Shown: positions 1 to 11,319 of the stretch, piece by piece
Layout of the letters: every line of letters begins with the position of its first letter
How positions within the stretch are numbered: the stretch's first letter is position 1
Assembly: GCF_030124145.1 (NCBI RefSeq)
Contig: NZ_JASKMS010000014.1
Location: 62,001-126,000, forward strand
From: Streptomyces sp. 378
Lineage (GTDB): Bacteria > Actinomycetota > Actinomycetes > Streptomycetales > Streptomycetaceae
DNA: 64,000 nucleotides
Direction: 5' to 3'
Program-made: the position numbers and the translations under genes
Notes under the pieces: generated by a model
What the model was told of the DNA's origin: nothing
What the model saw: only the letters and a program-made list of their open reading frames with translations
The model's database searches: none

Positions 1-1270
1 TGAAGACGATCACGTTGGCCGCCTCCCACACGTGCAGGACCGGCATGCCGGCGATGGGGCTGGACGGGTTGTCGGTGGCGGCCGGGTTGACCGTGTCGTT
101 GGCGCCGATGACCAGGACGACCGAGGTGGCGGCGAAGTCGTCGTTGATCTCGTCCATCTCCAGGACGATGTCGTACGGCACGTTGGCCTCGGCGAGCAGC
201 ACGTTCATGTGCCCGGGCAGCCGGCCGGCGACGGGGTGGATGCCGAACCGCACCTCCACGCCCCGCTCACGCAGCTTGCGCGCCAGTTCGGCGACCGGGT
301 ACTGGGCCTGGGCGACGGCCATGCCGTAGCCGGGCGTGATGATGACGGAGCCGGCGTCGCGCAGCAGTTCGGCGGTCTCCTCGGCGTTGATCTCCCGGTG
401 CTCACCCTGCTCGCCGTCGTCGGCGGTCGCCGCCGGTGTGCCGAATCCGCCCGCGATCACCGAGAGGAAGGACCGGTTCATCGCCTTGCACATGATGTAC
501 GACAGGTAGGCGCCGGAGGAGCCGACCAGCGCGCCGGTGACGATGAGCAGGTTGTTGGCGAGCAGGAAGCCCGAGGCGGCGGCCGCCCAGCCCGAGTAGC
601 TGTTCAGCATGGAGACGACCACCGGCATGTCACCGCCGCCGATGGAGGCGACCAGGTGCGCGCCGAGGGCGAGCGCGATCACGGTGACCGCGATGAGCAG
701 ACCCATGCCGGGGCGTACGACGAACGCCGCCGTGAGCCCCACGAACGCGACGAGCGCGCCGATGTTGAGGACGTGCTTGCCCGGCAGCGTCAGCGGACGG
801 GAGTTGATGCGGGCGGAGAGCTTCAGGTAGGCGACGACGGAACCCGTGAAGGTGACGGCGCCGATGAACACCCCGATGAACACCTCGGCGTGGTGGATGC
901 CCAGCAGCGAACCGGAGAGTCCGGGGTCGACGTCGAGGTAGCCGTTCCAGCCGACGAACGTGGCGGCGAGGCCGACGAGGCTGTGCATGATCGCGATCAG
1001 CTCCGGCATGCCGGTCATCTCGACGACCCGGGCCCGCCACAGGCCGATGCCCGCGCCCACCGCCGTGGCGACGGCGATCAGCACCAGCCCGGTGGCGGTG
1101 ATACTGCGGGAGGCGAGCCCGACTGTGGCGGCCAGGGCGACGACCATGCCCGCGATGCCCCAGACGACTCCGGAGCGGGACGTCCTGTGCTGGGAGAGGC
1201 CGGCGAGGCTGAGGATGAACAGCAGCGCGGCGACGACGTAGGCGGCCTGGGCGGCCGTGTCTGTGGTCAT
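1..1270 (-). CDS. pntB: NAD(P) transhydrogenase subunit beta, 3' end cut by window edge
   Basis: PntB carries the NADP(H)-binding domain and most transmembrane helices of the enzyme that couples hydride transfer between NAD(H) and NADP(H) to proton movement, mainly supplying NADPH. The 423 codons visible begin with a hydrophobic segment typical of the family (AAYVVAALLFILSLAGLS) and run off the left edge in the NADP-binding signature VIGANDTVNP followed by SPIAGMPVLHVW, so about 40 C-terminal residues are missing. The ATG at 1270 lies 6 nt after the pntA stop, so the two genes form one transcript. Identification rests on strong family-wide motif similarity and on the neighbouring pntA. Confidence 0.95.
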   Translation of the reverse strand, partial: MTTDTAAQAAYVVAALLFILSLAGLSQHRTSRSGVVWGIAGMVVALAATVGLASRSITATGLVLIAVATAVGAGIGLWRARVVEMTGMPELIAIMHSLVGLAATFVGWNGYLDVDPGLSGSLLGIHHAEVFIGVFIGAVTFTGSVVAYLKLSARINSRPLTLPGKHVLNIGALVAFVGLTAAFVVRPGMGLLIAVTVIALALGAHLVASIGGGDMPVVVSMLNSYSGWAAAASGFLLANNLLIVTGALVGSSGAYLSYIMCKAMNRSFLSVIAGGFGTPAATADDGEQGEHREINAEETAELLRDAGSVIITPGYGMAVAQAQYPVAELARKLRERGVEVRFGIHPVAGRLPGHMNVLLAEANVPYDIVLEMDEINDDFAATSVVLVIGANDTVNPAATDNPSSPIAGMPVLHVWEAANVIVF

Positions 1271-1276
1271 CCCTGA

Positions 1277-2830
1277 TCAGCCCTTCGAGAACATGCCGAG
1301 CATGCGGCGGGTGACGGCGAATCCGCCGAAGATGTTGATGCTCGCCAGCAGGATCGCGGCGAACGACAGCACGGTGACGGCGGTGTCGCCGTGCCCGATC
1401 TGCAGCAGTGCTCCGACCACGACGATGCCGGAGATGGCGTTGGTGACGGACATCAGCGGGGTGTGCAGGGCGTGGTGCACATTGCCGATGACGTAGAAGC
1501 CGATGACGATCGCCAGGACGAACACCGTGAAGTGGCCGAGGAGTTCGCTCGGTGAGAAGGCCGTCACCAGGAAGAGTGCGAGCGCTCCGGCGGCGACGAG
1601 GGCGTACGAGGACCAGGCCGGGCGGGAGGGCTTCGCCGGCGCCTCGGACGGGGCCGCGGCTTCCGGGGCCGGTGCGGCGGCGGGCGCGGCGGACACCTGG
1701 ACCGGGGGCGGCGGCCAGGTCTTCTCGCCCGCGCGGACCACGGTCATCGAGCGCTGCACGACGTCGTCGAAGTCGAGGACGAGTCGGCCGTCCTTGCCGG
1801 GGGTGAGCAGCTTCAACAGGTTGACGATGTTCGTGCCGTACAGCTGCGAGGCCTGGGCGGGCAGCCGGCCGGGCAGGTCGGTGTAGCCGATGATCGTCAC
1901 GTCGTTGTCGGTGACGACGGCCTTCCCGGCGACGGTGCCCTCGACGTTGCCGCCCTGGGCGGCCGCCATGTCGACGATCACGCTGCCCGGCTTCATGCGC
2001 GCGACGTCCTCGGCGCTGATCAGCCGCGGTGCCGGGCGGCCCGGGATGAGCGCGGTGGTGATGATGATGTCGACGTCGGCGGCCTGCTCGGCGTACAGCT
2101 GCGCGGCGAGCCGGTTGTAGTCGTCGGAGGTGGCCTTGGCGTAGCCGTCGGTGCTCACCTCCTGCTGGACGCCCACCGCGAGGAACTCCCCGCCCAGGGA
2201 GCGCACCTGCTCGGCGACCTCGGGGCGGGGGTCGGTGGCGCGGACCACGGCACCGAGGCTGCGGGCCGCGCCGATCGCCGCGAGCCCCGCCACTCCGGCC
2301 CCGGCCACGAGCACCTTGGCGGGCGGCACCTTGCCGGCGGCGGTCACCTGGCCGGTGAAGAAGCGGCCGAAGGCGTGCGCGGCCTCGACGACGGCCCGGT
2401 ATCCGGCGATGTTCGCCATCGAGCTGAGGACGTCCAGGGACTGGGCGCGCGAGATGCGCGGGACGGCGTCCATGGCGAGCACGGTGATCGGACGGCTCGC
2501 CAGTTCCTCGACCAGTTCCGGGTTGAGGGCGGGGCTGATCAGCGCGATCAGCGTCGCCCCGTCGCGCAGCCGGCCGATCTCCTCGCCGGAGGGGGCGTTG
2601 ACCTTCAGCACGATCTCCGCCTGCCACGGGTCGCCGAGCCGGGCTCCCGCCTCCTCGTAGGCCGCGTCGGAGAAGCGGGACGAGGCTCCCGCTCCCGGTT
2701 CGACCGTCACGTCGTAGCCGAGCGCGACGAGTCTGCCCACGGTGGCCGGTGTCGCCGCCACCCTGGTCTCGCCCGCAGTGGATTCGGCCGGTATGCCGAT
2801 CCCCTGGGGTTGCGGTTCCGCTGGGACCAT
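1277..2830 (-). CDS. pntA: NAD(P) transhydrogenase subunit alpha (full-length type)
   Basis: 517-residue alpha subunit. It binds NAD(H), carries the Rossmann signature GAGVAGLAAIGAARSLGA near residue 170, and ends with about four membrane helices after a Pro/Ala-rich linker (roughly residues 375-410). It is therefore the undivided E. coli-like form rather than the split alpha1/alpha2 form of many bacteria. The ATG at 2830 is preceded by GGGAGAGG at good spacing; a longer upstream reading frame has no homology. First gene of the pntA-pntB unit, divergent from the exporter gene at 3050. It acts in the cytoplasmic membrane. Confidence 0.95.
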   Translation of the reverse strand: MVPAEPQPQGIGIPAESTAGETRVAATPATVGRLVALGYDVTVEPGAGASSRFSDAAYEEAGARLGDPWQAEIVLKVNAPSGEEIGRLRDGATLIALISPALNPELVEELASRPITVLAMDAVPRISRAQSLDVLSSMANIAGYRAVVEAAHAFGRFFTGQVTAAGKVPPAKVLVAGAGVAGLAAIGAARSLGAVVRATDPRPEVAEQVRSLGGEFLAVGVQQEVSTDGYAKATSDDYNRLAAQLYAEQAADVDIIITTALIPGRPAPRLISAEDVARMKPGSVIVDMAAAQGGNVEGTVAGKAVVTDNDVTIIGYTDLPGRLPAQASQLYGTNIVNLLKLLTPGKDGRLVLDFDDVVQRSMTVVRAGEKTWPPPPVQVSAAPAAAPAPEAAAPSEAPAKPSRPAWSSYALVAAGALALFLVTAFSPSELLGHFTVFVLAIVIGFYVIGNVHHALHTPLMSVTNAISGIVVVGALLQIGHGDTAVTVLSFAAILLASINIFGGFAVTRRMLGMFSKG

Positions 2831-3049
2831 CGTCTGCCTCTCCCGTCGTTCGACTGCCTGTCCTGCTTGGTGCCCGCATCCTGCACGTTCGACGCGGCAT
2901 CCGTGGCGGGCCGTGGTCACATGGCGCAGGAGGCCGTCCTCACACCACCGAGGGGTTGCCGTGGGACGCGTTCGGGGGGTATGGGTGTGTCGCCCGGGGC
3001 CAAAGAGTCCTGTGATGCGAGACGACGGGGCCCGGCGCAGACTGATGGC

Positions 3050-4660
3050 GTGAGCAGCACGCGCCCGGGGCGCGGCGAGGCCGCGCCCCCCTCCCGATCC
3101 GCATCGCAGCAGTCCGTGGCACTGGCGGCGATGATGTTCGCCGTCGCCATGACCTTCATCGACCAGACCATCGTGTCCATCGCGGCCCCGGACATCGACC
3201 GCGAACTGGGTCTGTCGTCCTCCGGCCTGCAGTGGGTGGTCAACGCCTACCTGCTCGCCCTCGCCGCGTTCTTCGCCCTCGGCGGCCGGCTCGCGGACCT
3301 CTACGGGCCGCGCCGGATCGTCGTCATCGGCACCCTGGTGTTCGTCGTGTCGTCGGTGCTGTGCGGCTGTGTCCCCGAGGGCGACGCCGCGCAGACCTGG
3401 CTGATCGTCTTCCGCTCCACCCAGGGGCTCGGGGCGGCCTTGCTGTTCCCCGCGGCCCTGGCCGTGGTGGTGTCGGTGTTCCCGGTCGAGCGGCGGGGCC
3501 GCGCCCTCGCCCTGTTCTTCGGGGTCACCGGCGCGCTGACCGCCGTCGGCCCGCTGCTGGGCGGCTGGCTGACCAGTTGGACGTGGCGCGCCGTGTTCTG
3601 GGTGAACGTGCCCGTGGCGATCGCGGCGCTGGTCCTCACGGCCCTGGCGCACATCCCCGACCGGCGGCGCTCCGGCACCCTGGACGTCCCGGGCGCCGTC
3701 CTGATCGCGGCCGGTATGGGCCTGAGCGTCCTCGGCTTCCAGCAGGCCTGGTCCTGGGGCTGGGACAGCTGGGCGACCTGGGTGTGCATCGCGGGCGGCC
3801 TCGCGATCCTCGCCGGGTTCGTCCGCTTCGAGCGGCGGGTGGAACATCCGCTGATCGACCTGCGGGTCTTCCGGGACAAGGCGTTCACCGTGGACGCGGC
3901 GGTGCTGTTCTTCTCGATGCTCGCCTTCGTCCCGCTGTTCTTCTTCACCTCCGTGTACGCCCAGGTGTCGCTGAGCGCCTCGCCGAACCAGGCGGCCCTG
4001 TTCCTGTTGTACTTCTTCGTCGGTTTCGCCATCGCCTCGCAGTGGGGCGGCCGGATCCTCGACAAGAAGGGCGCGCGTCCGGCCCTGAAGCTGGGCACGG
4101 CCGTGGGCTGTGTCGGTTTCGCCCTGTGGGCGGGCAAGCTCACCGACCTGTCCATGCACGACCAGTGGCCCTACGCCGCCCTCGCCGGGGCCGGTATCGG
4201 CTTCGTCCTGGCGCCGGCCTCCACGGACGCCGTCAACCGGGCCATCGGCGCCTCGTACGGCGAGGACACCGGCATCACCCAGACCGTGCGCAACTACGCG
4301 GCGAGCGTGGGCCTGGCCGTCTACGGCACGATCCTGACCCACGTCACGACCGACAACGTGGTGGGCACCCTGACGTCCCGGGGCATGTCCGCCGCCGACG
4401 CGGACACCGTGGCCCGCGACGTCACCGAGTCGATCACCGGCAGCGGCGACTCCCGGCCGCTCACCGGCACCGGCCCCGCCGCCGAGGCGGCCCGGGAGTC
4501 GATGTCCGCGATCCGCATGGACTTCGCCGAGGCCAACCAGTGGGTGTTCTACGGCATGGCCATCGCCCTGGGCATCGGCTTCCTGTGCGCCCTGCGGCAC
4601 CCGGGTGGCAAGGTGGCCGACACCTCCTCGGTGGAGGAACCGTTCGAGCGGACGCACTGA
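3050..4660 (+). CDS. MFS drug exporter, DHA2 (14-TM, EmrB/QacA-like) family
   Basis: 536-residue proton-driven exporter of the DHA2 family. The hydrophobicity pattern fits about 14 membrane helices. The first helix carries the family sequence FAVAMTFIDQTIVSIAAPDI, and the motif A loop GGRLADLYGPRR follows helix 2. The start is uncertain: the GTG at 3050 is chosen because homology begins soon after, but an in-frame ATG at 2981 behind a run of G is possible. It is divergent from pntA and converges on nuoN. No adjacent TetR regulator is visible, so the substrate cannot be guessed. Confidence 0.85.
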   Translation: MSSTRPGRGEAAPPSRSASQQSVALAAMMFAVAMTFIDQTIVSIAAPDIDRELGLSSSGLQWVVNAYLLALAAFFALGGRLADLYGPRRIVVIGTLVFVVSSVLCGCVPEGDAAQTWLIVFRSTQGLGAALLFPAALAVVVSVFPVERRGRALALFFGVTGALTAVGPLLGGWLTSWTWRAVFWVNVPVAIAALVLTALAHIPDRRRSGTLDVPGAVLIAAGMGLSVLGFQQAWSWGWDSWATWVCIAGGLAILAGFVRFERRVEHPLIDLRVFRDKAFTVDAAVLFFSMLAFVPLFFFTSVYAQVSLSASPNQAALFLLYFFVGFAIASQWGGRILDKKGARPALKLGTAVGCVGFALWAGKLTDLSMHDQWPYAALAGAGIGFVLAPASTDAVNRAIGASYGEDTGITQTVRNYAASVGLAVYGTILTHVTTDNVVGTLTSRGMSAADADTVARDVTESITGSGDSRPLTGTGPAAEAARESMSAIRMDFAEANQWVFYGMAIALGIGFLCALRHPGGKVADTSSVEEPFERTH

Positions 4661-4702
4661 CCGGTGCCCCGCCTCCGTTCCAGGACGTGACACGGACGGC
4701 CG

Positions 4703-6129
4703 TCAGGGCGCGAGCGGACCGCCCAGGACGTCGAGGACGGTCCCTCCGAGCAGTCCGAGAACGACGGATCCGGCGGCCGCGCCGCCGGCGACCGCAGCTG
4801 CCGTCCGTGACGTCCTGCGGGCGTCACCCGCGGGTCCGCGTGCGAGGAACGCCGGGGCGATCCAGCGCAGGTAGTAGAAGAGGGACGCCACGGTGTTGAC
4901 GGCCGCGACGACGGCCAGCCAGGCGTAGCCGCCGTCGATGGCCGCGCTGAACGCCTCCAGTTTGCCGAGGAAGACCGCGGTCGGGGGCGTGCCCACCAAC
5001 CCCAGCAGGCAGACGACGAGCGAGGCCAGCAGGGCCGGGTGCGTCCGTGCCAGGCCCCGGTAGTCGTCGATGGCGTGGGCGCCGGGGAGTGCGCAGACGA
5101 CGGCGAAGGCCCCGAGGTTGGTCAGCGCGTACCCGGCCAGGTAGTACAGCAGCGCCTCCTGGCCGAGGTCGGTGCGTCCGGCGACGGCCACCGGGAGCAG
5201 AAGGTAGCCGACCTGGCTGATGGTGGAGTACGCGAGCAGCCGTTTGACGTCCTGCTGGAAGAAGGCCGCCAGGTTGCCCAGGGTCATGGAGGCGACCGAG
5301 AGCACCGCCACCAGGTCGGCCCAGGGCAGGTCGGCGTCCGCCAGCGGCACCGCGCCGAGCCGGTAGAGGGCCGCCAGGGCGCCGATCTTCGGGATGGTGG
5401 TGAGGAAGGCCGCGACCGGGGCCGGGCTGCCCTGGACGGCATCCGGTACCCAGAAGTGGCCGGGCACGCCTCCGGCCTTGAACAGGACACCTGCGAGCAG
5501 CGCGAGCGTGCCGACCGCCACCAGTCCGGCCGGTGCCTCGGCGAGCTCGGAGCGCAGCACGGGGTACGCGGTCGCCCGGCCGGCGGCGAGCAGGACGGTG
5601 ACGCCGGTGAGCATCAGGACGCCGAGGAGCGCCCCGACCACGTAGAACTTCAGGGCCGCCTCGGTGCCGGGGCCGTCCTTGCGGAACCCTGCGAGCGCGT
5701 AGGCGGGCACGCTGGCCAGCAGGTAGCCGGCGGCGAGGAGCAGCAGGTCCTGGGCTCCGGCGAGTACGAGGGCACCTACGGCGGCGAGCTGGAGGAGGAC
5801 GTAGAACTCGGTTTCGCGCGGGTCGGCGTACAGGCGGGGCATGGCGAGCGCGAGGACGAGCAGAGTGCCGCCGAGGATGACGATCCTGCTGGTGGCGGTG
5901 ACCGGATCGATGGCGAAGGACTCGCCGAAGGCCGTCTTCACCGGCCCGGCCGCGGCGATCGCGGCAGCCGCGATCCCTCCGATACAGGCCGCGCCCGCCA
6001 GAGCCCCGGTCAGCCACTGGCGGTGACGCGGAAGCCACGCCCCGAGCAGCAGCCCGAGCACGGCCGAGGCGGCGAGCAGGACCTCGGGCAGGAGGTCGAG
6101 GGGGTTCTCGTTCATCGCGGTCATCTCGT

Positions 6130-6133
<4 letters not shown>
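4703..6133 (-). CDS. nuoN: NADH-quinone oxidoreductase-like subunit N
   Basis: 476-residue antiporter-like membrane subunit, last gene of the partial nuo operon. It has about 14 hydrophobic segments and the conserved Lys-bearing discontinuous-helix region FKAGGVPGHFWVPDAVQG, followed by APVAAFLTTIPKIGA. The conserved motif AYSTISQVGYLLLP is present. The ATG at 6133 overlaps the nuoM stop as ATGA, so translation is coupled. In complex I this subunit pumps protons and sits next to NuoK. Its proton-channel residues look intact here, unlike the quinone-side subunits of this cluster. Confidence 0.93.
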
Positions 6134-7643
<1,510 letters not shown>

Positions 7644-7647
<4 letters not shown>

Positions 7648-9494
7648 CTCACGAGGACGAGGACGACGGCGAGGACGGTGAAGGCGGCGACCGCCTGGGC
7701 GAGGTACTGGTGCAGTTGCCCGGTCTGCGGCCGGCGCGCCAGGCGGCCGAGCGCGCGGGCACCGCCCGCCACGCCCTCCACGGTGCCGTCGACCAGCCGC
7801 TCCGCCTGGGCGTCGGTCCACCGCGCCAGCCGGACCGAGCTGCGGGCGGTGCCTTCGGCGGCGCGGTCCAGCACCCGGTCGTCGAAGGCGGCGAGCGCGT
7901 CGGCGAGGCGCAGCACCGGGTTCACCAGGAGCGTGCGCGCGGCGGACTCCATGCGGAGCCACTCCGACGCCGGGGAGGCGATCCGGCCGGGCAGGGCGAG
8001 CAGTTGCGGACCGCGGAACCAGACCACGGCGGAGACGGCCACCGCGAGCGCGCCGGGCAGGGCGAACTCCCATACGTGCGGGCCCGGTCGGGCCTCGCCG
8101 CCGAGCACCCGCCCCACCGCGTCCCGTACGGGCGGGAAGGACGTGACGGTCAGTGCGGCGCAGGCGACGGCCAGCGCCACGAGCGGCAGCCGGGCCGCGA
8201 ACGGCGGCGGCTGCTCACGGCCGGCCGGTACGGCGACGGGCTGCCAGACGAACCACAGGGCCTTCGCACTGTAGACGGCGGAGATCACCGCACCGGCCAA
8301 CCCGACCACGTAGAGCGCCGCGTTGTCCTCCAGGGCACCGGCGAGGAGTACGTCCTTGGCCGCCCACAGCGCCAGGGGCGGAACCCCTGCCAGTGCAAGG
8401 GCCGCGACGGTGAAGGTGATTCCGGCCGTACGGTGCCGCCGGGCCGCGCCGCGCAGGGCGGGCAGCGCCTTGGTGCCGAGGGCCGTCAGCCAGGCGCCCG
8501 CGACGAGGAAGGCGAGACTCTTCGCGGCGGCGTGGGCGATGAGCTGCATAGTTCCGCCGGTGACCGCGCCGGTCCCGGCGGCGAGCACCATGAAGCCGAT
8601 CTGTGCGCAGGTCGAGGCTGCGAGGAGCTGTTTGAGGTCGGTCTGCGCCACGGCGACCAGGCCGAGCACCACCGCCGTCACCGCGCCCGCCCACGCCACC
8701 ACCGGTCCGCCCCAGCCGGACTGCGCGAGAAGCGGCTCCAGCCGGAGCAGCAGATACGCCCCGGCCACCACCATGGTCGCCGAGTGCAGCAGGGCGGAGA
8801 CCGGGCTGGGGCCCTGCATGGCCCTGGACAGCCAGAAGCTGAACGGCAGTTGGGCCGACTTGCCGAACGCGGCCGCGATGACGCCGGCGGTGATGATGTC
8901 GGACCACGCGCCGGTGGCGGCCGTGAGGTCCTCCAGGGCGAGGGAACCGGCCTGTCCGCTCGCCAGCGCCGCCCCGGCGGCGAGATAGAGGCCGAGGTCG
9001 GCGGCGCGGGTGGTGAGGAAGGCGGTGTTGGCGGCGTCCCCGCGCTCGGGGTCGCGCCACCAGTAGCCGATCAGCGCCCAGGAGGTGGCGCCCATCACCT
9101 CCCACGCCATCAGCAGGACCGGCAGCGTGGTCGCGGTGACCGTCGTCAGCATCGCGCCGCCGAACAGCAGCATCAGCCCGAAGAACCGGGCGCGTGCCTC
9201 GCCGGGTCCGATGTCCGTGACACTGAACAGCAGGACGGCCGCGGTCACCGCCGTGACGGTCACGACCATGAGGCCCGACAGCCCGTCGACCGCGAGTCCG
9301 GCGGGAAGCCCTTCGAGCAGCGGCGCCTCGACCCGCGGGTGCCCGAACGCCACCGCGACGGCCAGGCCGAGCGCGACGACGGCCGTGCCGACCGCGACGC
9401 CGGGGGCGTACCGGTCCGCCGGGCGGCCCGCGACCGCGAGCAGCGTCCCCACGGTCAGCGGCAGCGCGACGAGCACCCACAGCAGCGCGCTCAC
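7644..9494 (-). CDS. nuoL: NADH-quinone oxidoreductase-like subunit L
   Basis: 616-residue antiporter-like subunit. It retains the helix 5 Glu in AWEVMGATSWALIGYWW and the channel Lys region GKSAQLPFSFWLSRAMQGPS followed by PVSALLHSATMV. The usual FHxWLP-type His here reads FSFWLS. The C-terminal part, which in complex I forms the long lateral helix, is present but shorter. The ATG at 9494 overlaps the nuoK stop as ATGA. Function inferred: the distal proton channel of a membrane-arm complex. Confidence 0.92.
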
Positions 9495-9796
9495 TCCTTC
9501 AGCTCCGCGGCCATGTCGGTCATGTCGACCTCACGGGATCGGAACAGCGCGGTCACGACGGCGAACCCGATGGCCATCTCCACCGCCATCACGGTGACCG
9601 CGAGAACCACCAGCACCTGCCCGTCGGCGGTGCCCGGGGCGATGTAGTGCCAGACGGCCGCCGCGCCGACGATGATGCCGCCCAGCATCAGTTCCAGTCC
9701 CATCATGAGCATCACGATCGACTGCTGGGTGAGCGCGCCGAACAGACCGATGCAGAACAGCGCGGCGGCGAGCAGCAGGAACAGTTCCAGGGTCAT
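9491..9796 (-). CDS. nuoK: NADH-quinone oxidoreductase-like subunit K
   Basis: 101-residue, three-helix subunit. Both membrane Glu residues that are essential in complex I are kept, in MGLELML (helix 2) and AVEMAIG (helix 3), together with the loop DGQVLVVLAVTV. The ATG at 9796 overlaps the nuoJ stop. Retention of both acidic residues argues for a functional proton path rather than decay. Confidence 0.93.
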   Translation of the reverse strand: MTLELFLLLAAALFCIGLFGALTQQSIVMLMMGLELMLGGIIVGAAAVWHYIAPGTADGQVLVVLAVTVMAVEMAIGFAVVTALFRSREVDMTDMAAELKE

Positions 9797-10365
9797 CGGC
9801 CCGTCCCTCCCCGGACCGGGTCGTCGGCCCTCCGTGCTTTCAGGTCGTCGCCGAAGCGGTCGTAGCGGCCCCGGCGGGTGGACAGGACGACGGTCGCGAC
9901 GATGGTGGCGAACAGGGCGAGTCCCAGGGTCATCATGGTCAGCATCTGAGGACCCATCAGCGACATACCCAGGTCCATGGTGGGATCGTCCGACGGCCTG
10001 CCGCGCCGGGACGGCCACGGGGCGAGCAGGATCCCGGCGGCGAGCACGGCGAAGAGCGCCGCGCTGATCGCGACCGCGCCCTTCGTGTTGTGGACCATGG
10101 TCATCGGCATGAGCCCGGCCGGGTTCATCATGTACATCACCATGAACACGGCCATGATGGCCATCTCGATGGTCATCATCAGCACGATCACCACGCCGAG
10201 GTAGTCCAGCCCGAGCAGCAGCACCTCGCCGCCGACGCAGAGCAGCGAGGTCAGCAGCGCGTACGTCGCCCGGGCCATCGAGTCGAACCGGAACACCATG
10301 ACTCCGGCGGCCACCGCCAGGAGAGCCAGCACCCAGAAGATCAGGTCATCGAGCATCGGCGGCAT
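9793..10365 (-). CDS. nuoJ: NADH-quinone oxidoreductase-like subunit J
   Basis: 190-residue membrane subunit with about five hydrophobic segments. It carries NuoJ features such as LDYLGVVIVLMMTIEMAIMA, followed by a Met-rich stretch (MVMYMMNPAGLMPMTMV). The Met density in this helix region is high and might bind soft metals, but that is inference. The ATG at 10365 is 9 nt downstream of the nuoH stop. The C terminus is a basic cytoplasmic tail. Confidence 0.9.
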   Translation of the reverse strand: MPPMLDDLIFWVLALLAVAAGVMVFRFDSMARATYALLTSLLCVGGEVLLLGLDYLGVVIVLMMTIEMAIMAVFMVMYMMNPAGLMPMTMVHNTKGAVAISAALFAVLAAGILLAPWPSRRGRPSDDPTMDLGMSLMGPQMLTMMTLGLALFATIVATVVLSTRRGRYDRFGDDLKARRADDPVRGGTGR

Positions 10366-10374
10366 ACCTCCCTC

Positions 10375-11319
10375 TCATCGGTTCAGGACGACGACGGCCA
10401 CGAACAGCGCCTGAAGCAGCGTCAGCGGTACCAGCACCATCCAGGCCAGCTCCATGTACCGCTCCATCCGCAGTACGGGCAGTGCCCGGCGAGCGGCCAC
10501 CAGCAGCGCCAGGACGGCGGCGGTCTTGATCAGCGTCCACGCCCAGCCCGGCAGCAACGGGCCGTGCCCGCCGCCGAGGAACAGCGGCACACTGAAGCCG
10601 GCGGTCACCACGAGCAGCACCCACCGCCCGCCCAGGAACACCAGCCGGTCCACACCCGCCAGTTCGGCCGCCGCACCACCGGCCGCGTCCCGCGACACCG
10701 GGTACGCGAACGGCCCCCAGAAGGACATCGCGAGCGCGCTCAGCAGATAGACGACGAACGCGGCCGGCATCCACACCACGAACCACAGGCCGTCCTGGGC
10801 CGCGACCACGTCCCCCACCCGCAGGGACTCGGCTCCCAGGGCGGCGGTGGTGAGCGCGAACATGTGCGGCAGTTCGTACGCGAGACCCTGCGCCAGGAAC
10901 CGGTACCCGCCGATCAGCGACAGCGCCGAGTTCGGTCCCCAGCCCGCCATCCACACCGCCGCCCAGGCCAGGGCCTCCATCGCGTTGAACCACACGATGC
11001 CGACGGACGGATCGCTCACGGCACGGAAGCCCCACGGCAGTACGGCACCCGCGAGCACGGCGGCCACCGGAACCAGCGCCACGCCGAGCCTTCCGAGCAG
11101 CCGGTCGGCGGCCGTCGTACGGCGCGGCCGCTGAACGAGCAGCCGCAGCGCCTCGCGTAACGGAGCCGTCGCCCGCAGCCCGGCCTCCCGGACACTTCCG
11201 GCGGGCCCGCGCTCGGCCGATCCGGACAGCACCGCGTCGAATCCGGCCGCGACCACGGCCCCCACGGCCAGGGCGACAGGAAGGACGAGGGTCGCCCACA
11301 GGGGCGCTGCATCAGGCAT
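10375..11319 (-). CDS. nuoH: NADH-quinone oxidoreductase-like subunit H with divergent quinone loop
   Basis: 314-residue homologue of the heel subunit that forms the quinone-entry channel in complex I. Overall topology and segments such as QGLAYELPHMFALTTAALG match NuoH. The most conserved loop of the family, normally close to ETNRAPFDLPEAE and then ELVAG, reads here AMSFWGPFAYPVSRDAAGG, so most of its acidic residues are gone. The ATG at 11319 overlaps the preceding gene by 8 nt. Either quinone is not the substrate here or it is handled differently. Confidence 0.88.
   Translation of the reverse strand: MPDAAPLWATLVLPVALAVGAVVAAGFDAVLSGSAERGPAGSVREAGLRATAPLREALRLLVQRPRRTTAADRLLGRLGVALVPVAAVLAGAVLPWGFRAVSDPSVGIVWFNAMEALAWAAVWMAGWGPNSALSLIGGYRFLAQGLAYELPHMFALTTAALGAESLRVGDVVAAQDGLWFVVWMPAAFVVYLLSALAMSFWGPFAYPVSRDAAGGAAAELAGVDRLVFLGGRWVLLVVTAGFSVPLFLGGGHGPLLPGWAWTLIKTAAVLALLVAARRALPVLRMERYMELAWMVLVPLTLLQALFVAVVVLNR

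Noticed and set aside
2375..3049. Upstream extension of the MFS exporter frame
   Set aside because: It overlaps pntA antisense and has no transporter homology before about 3050.
4661..4702. Expected terminator between the convergent exporter and nuoN
   Set aside because: Only short imperfect pairing was visible, not enough to call.
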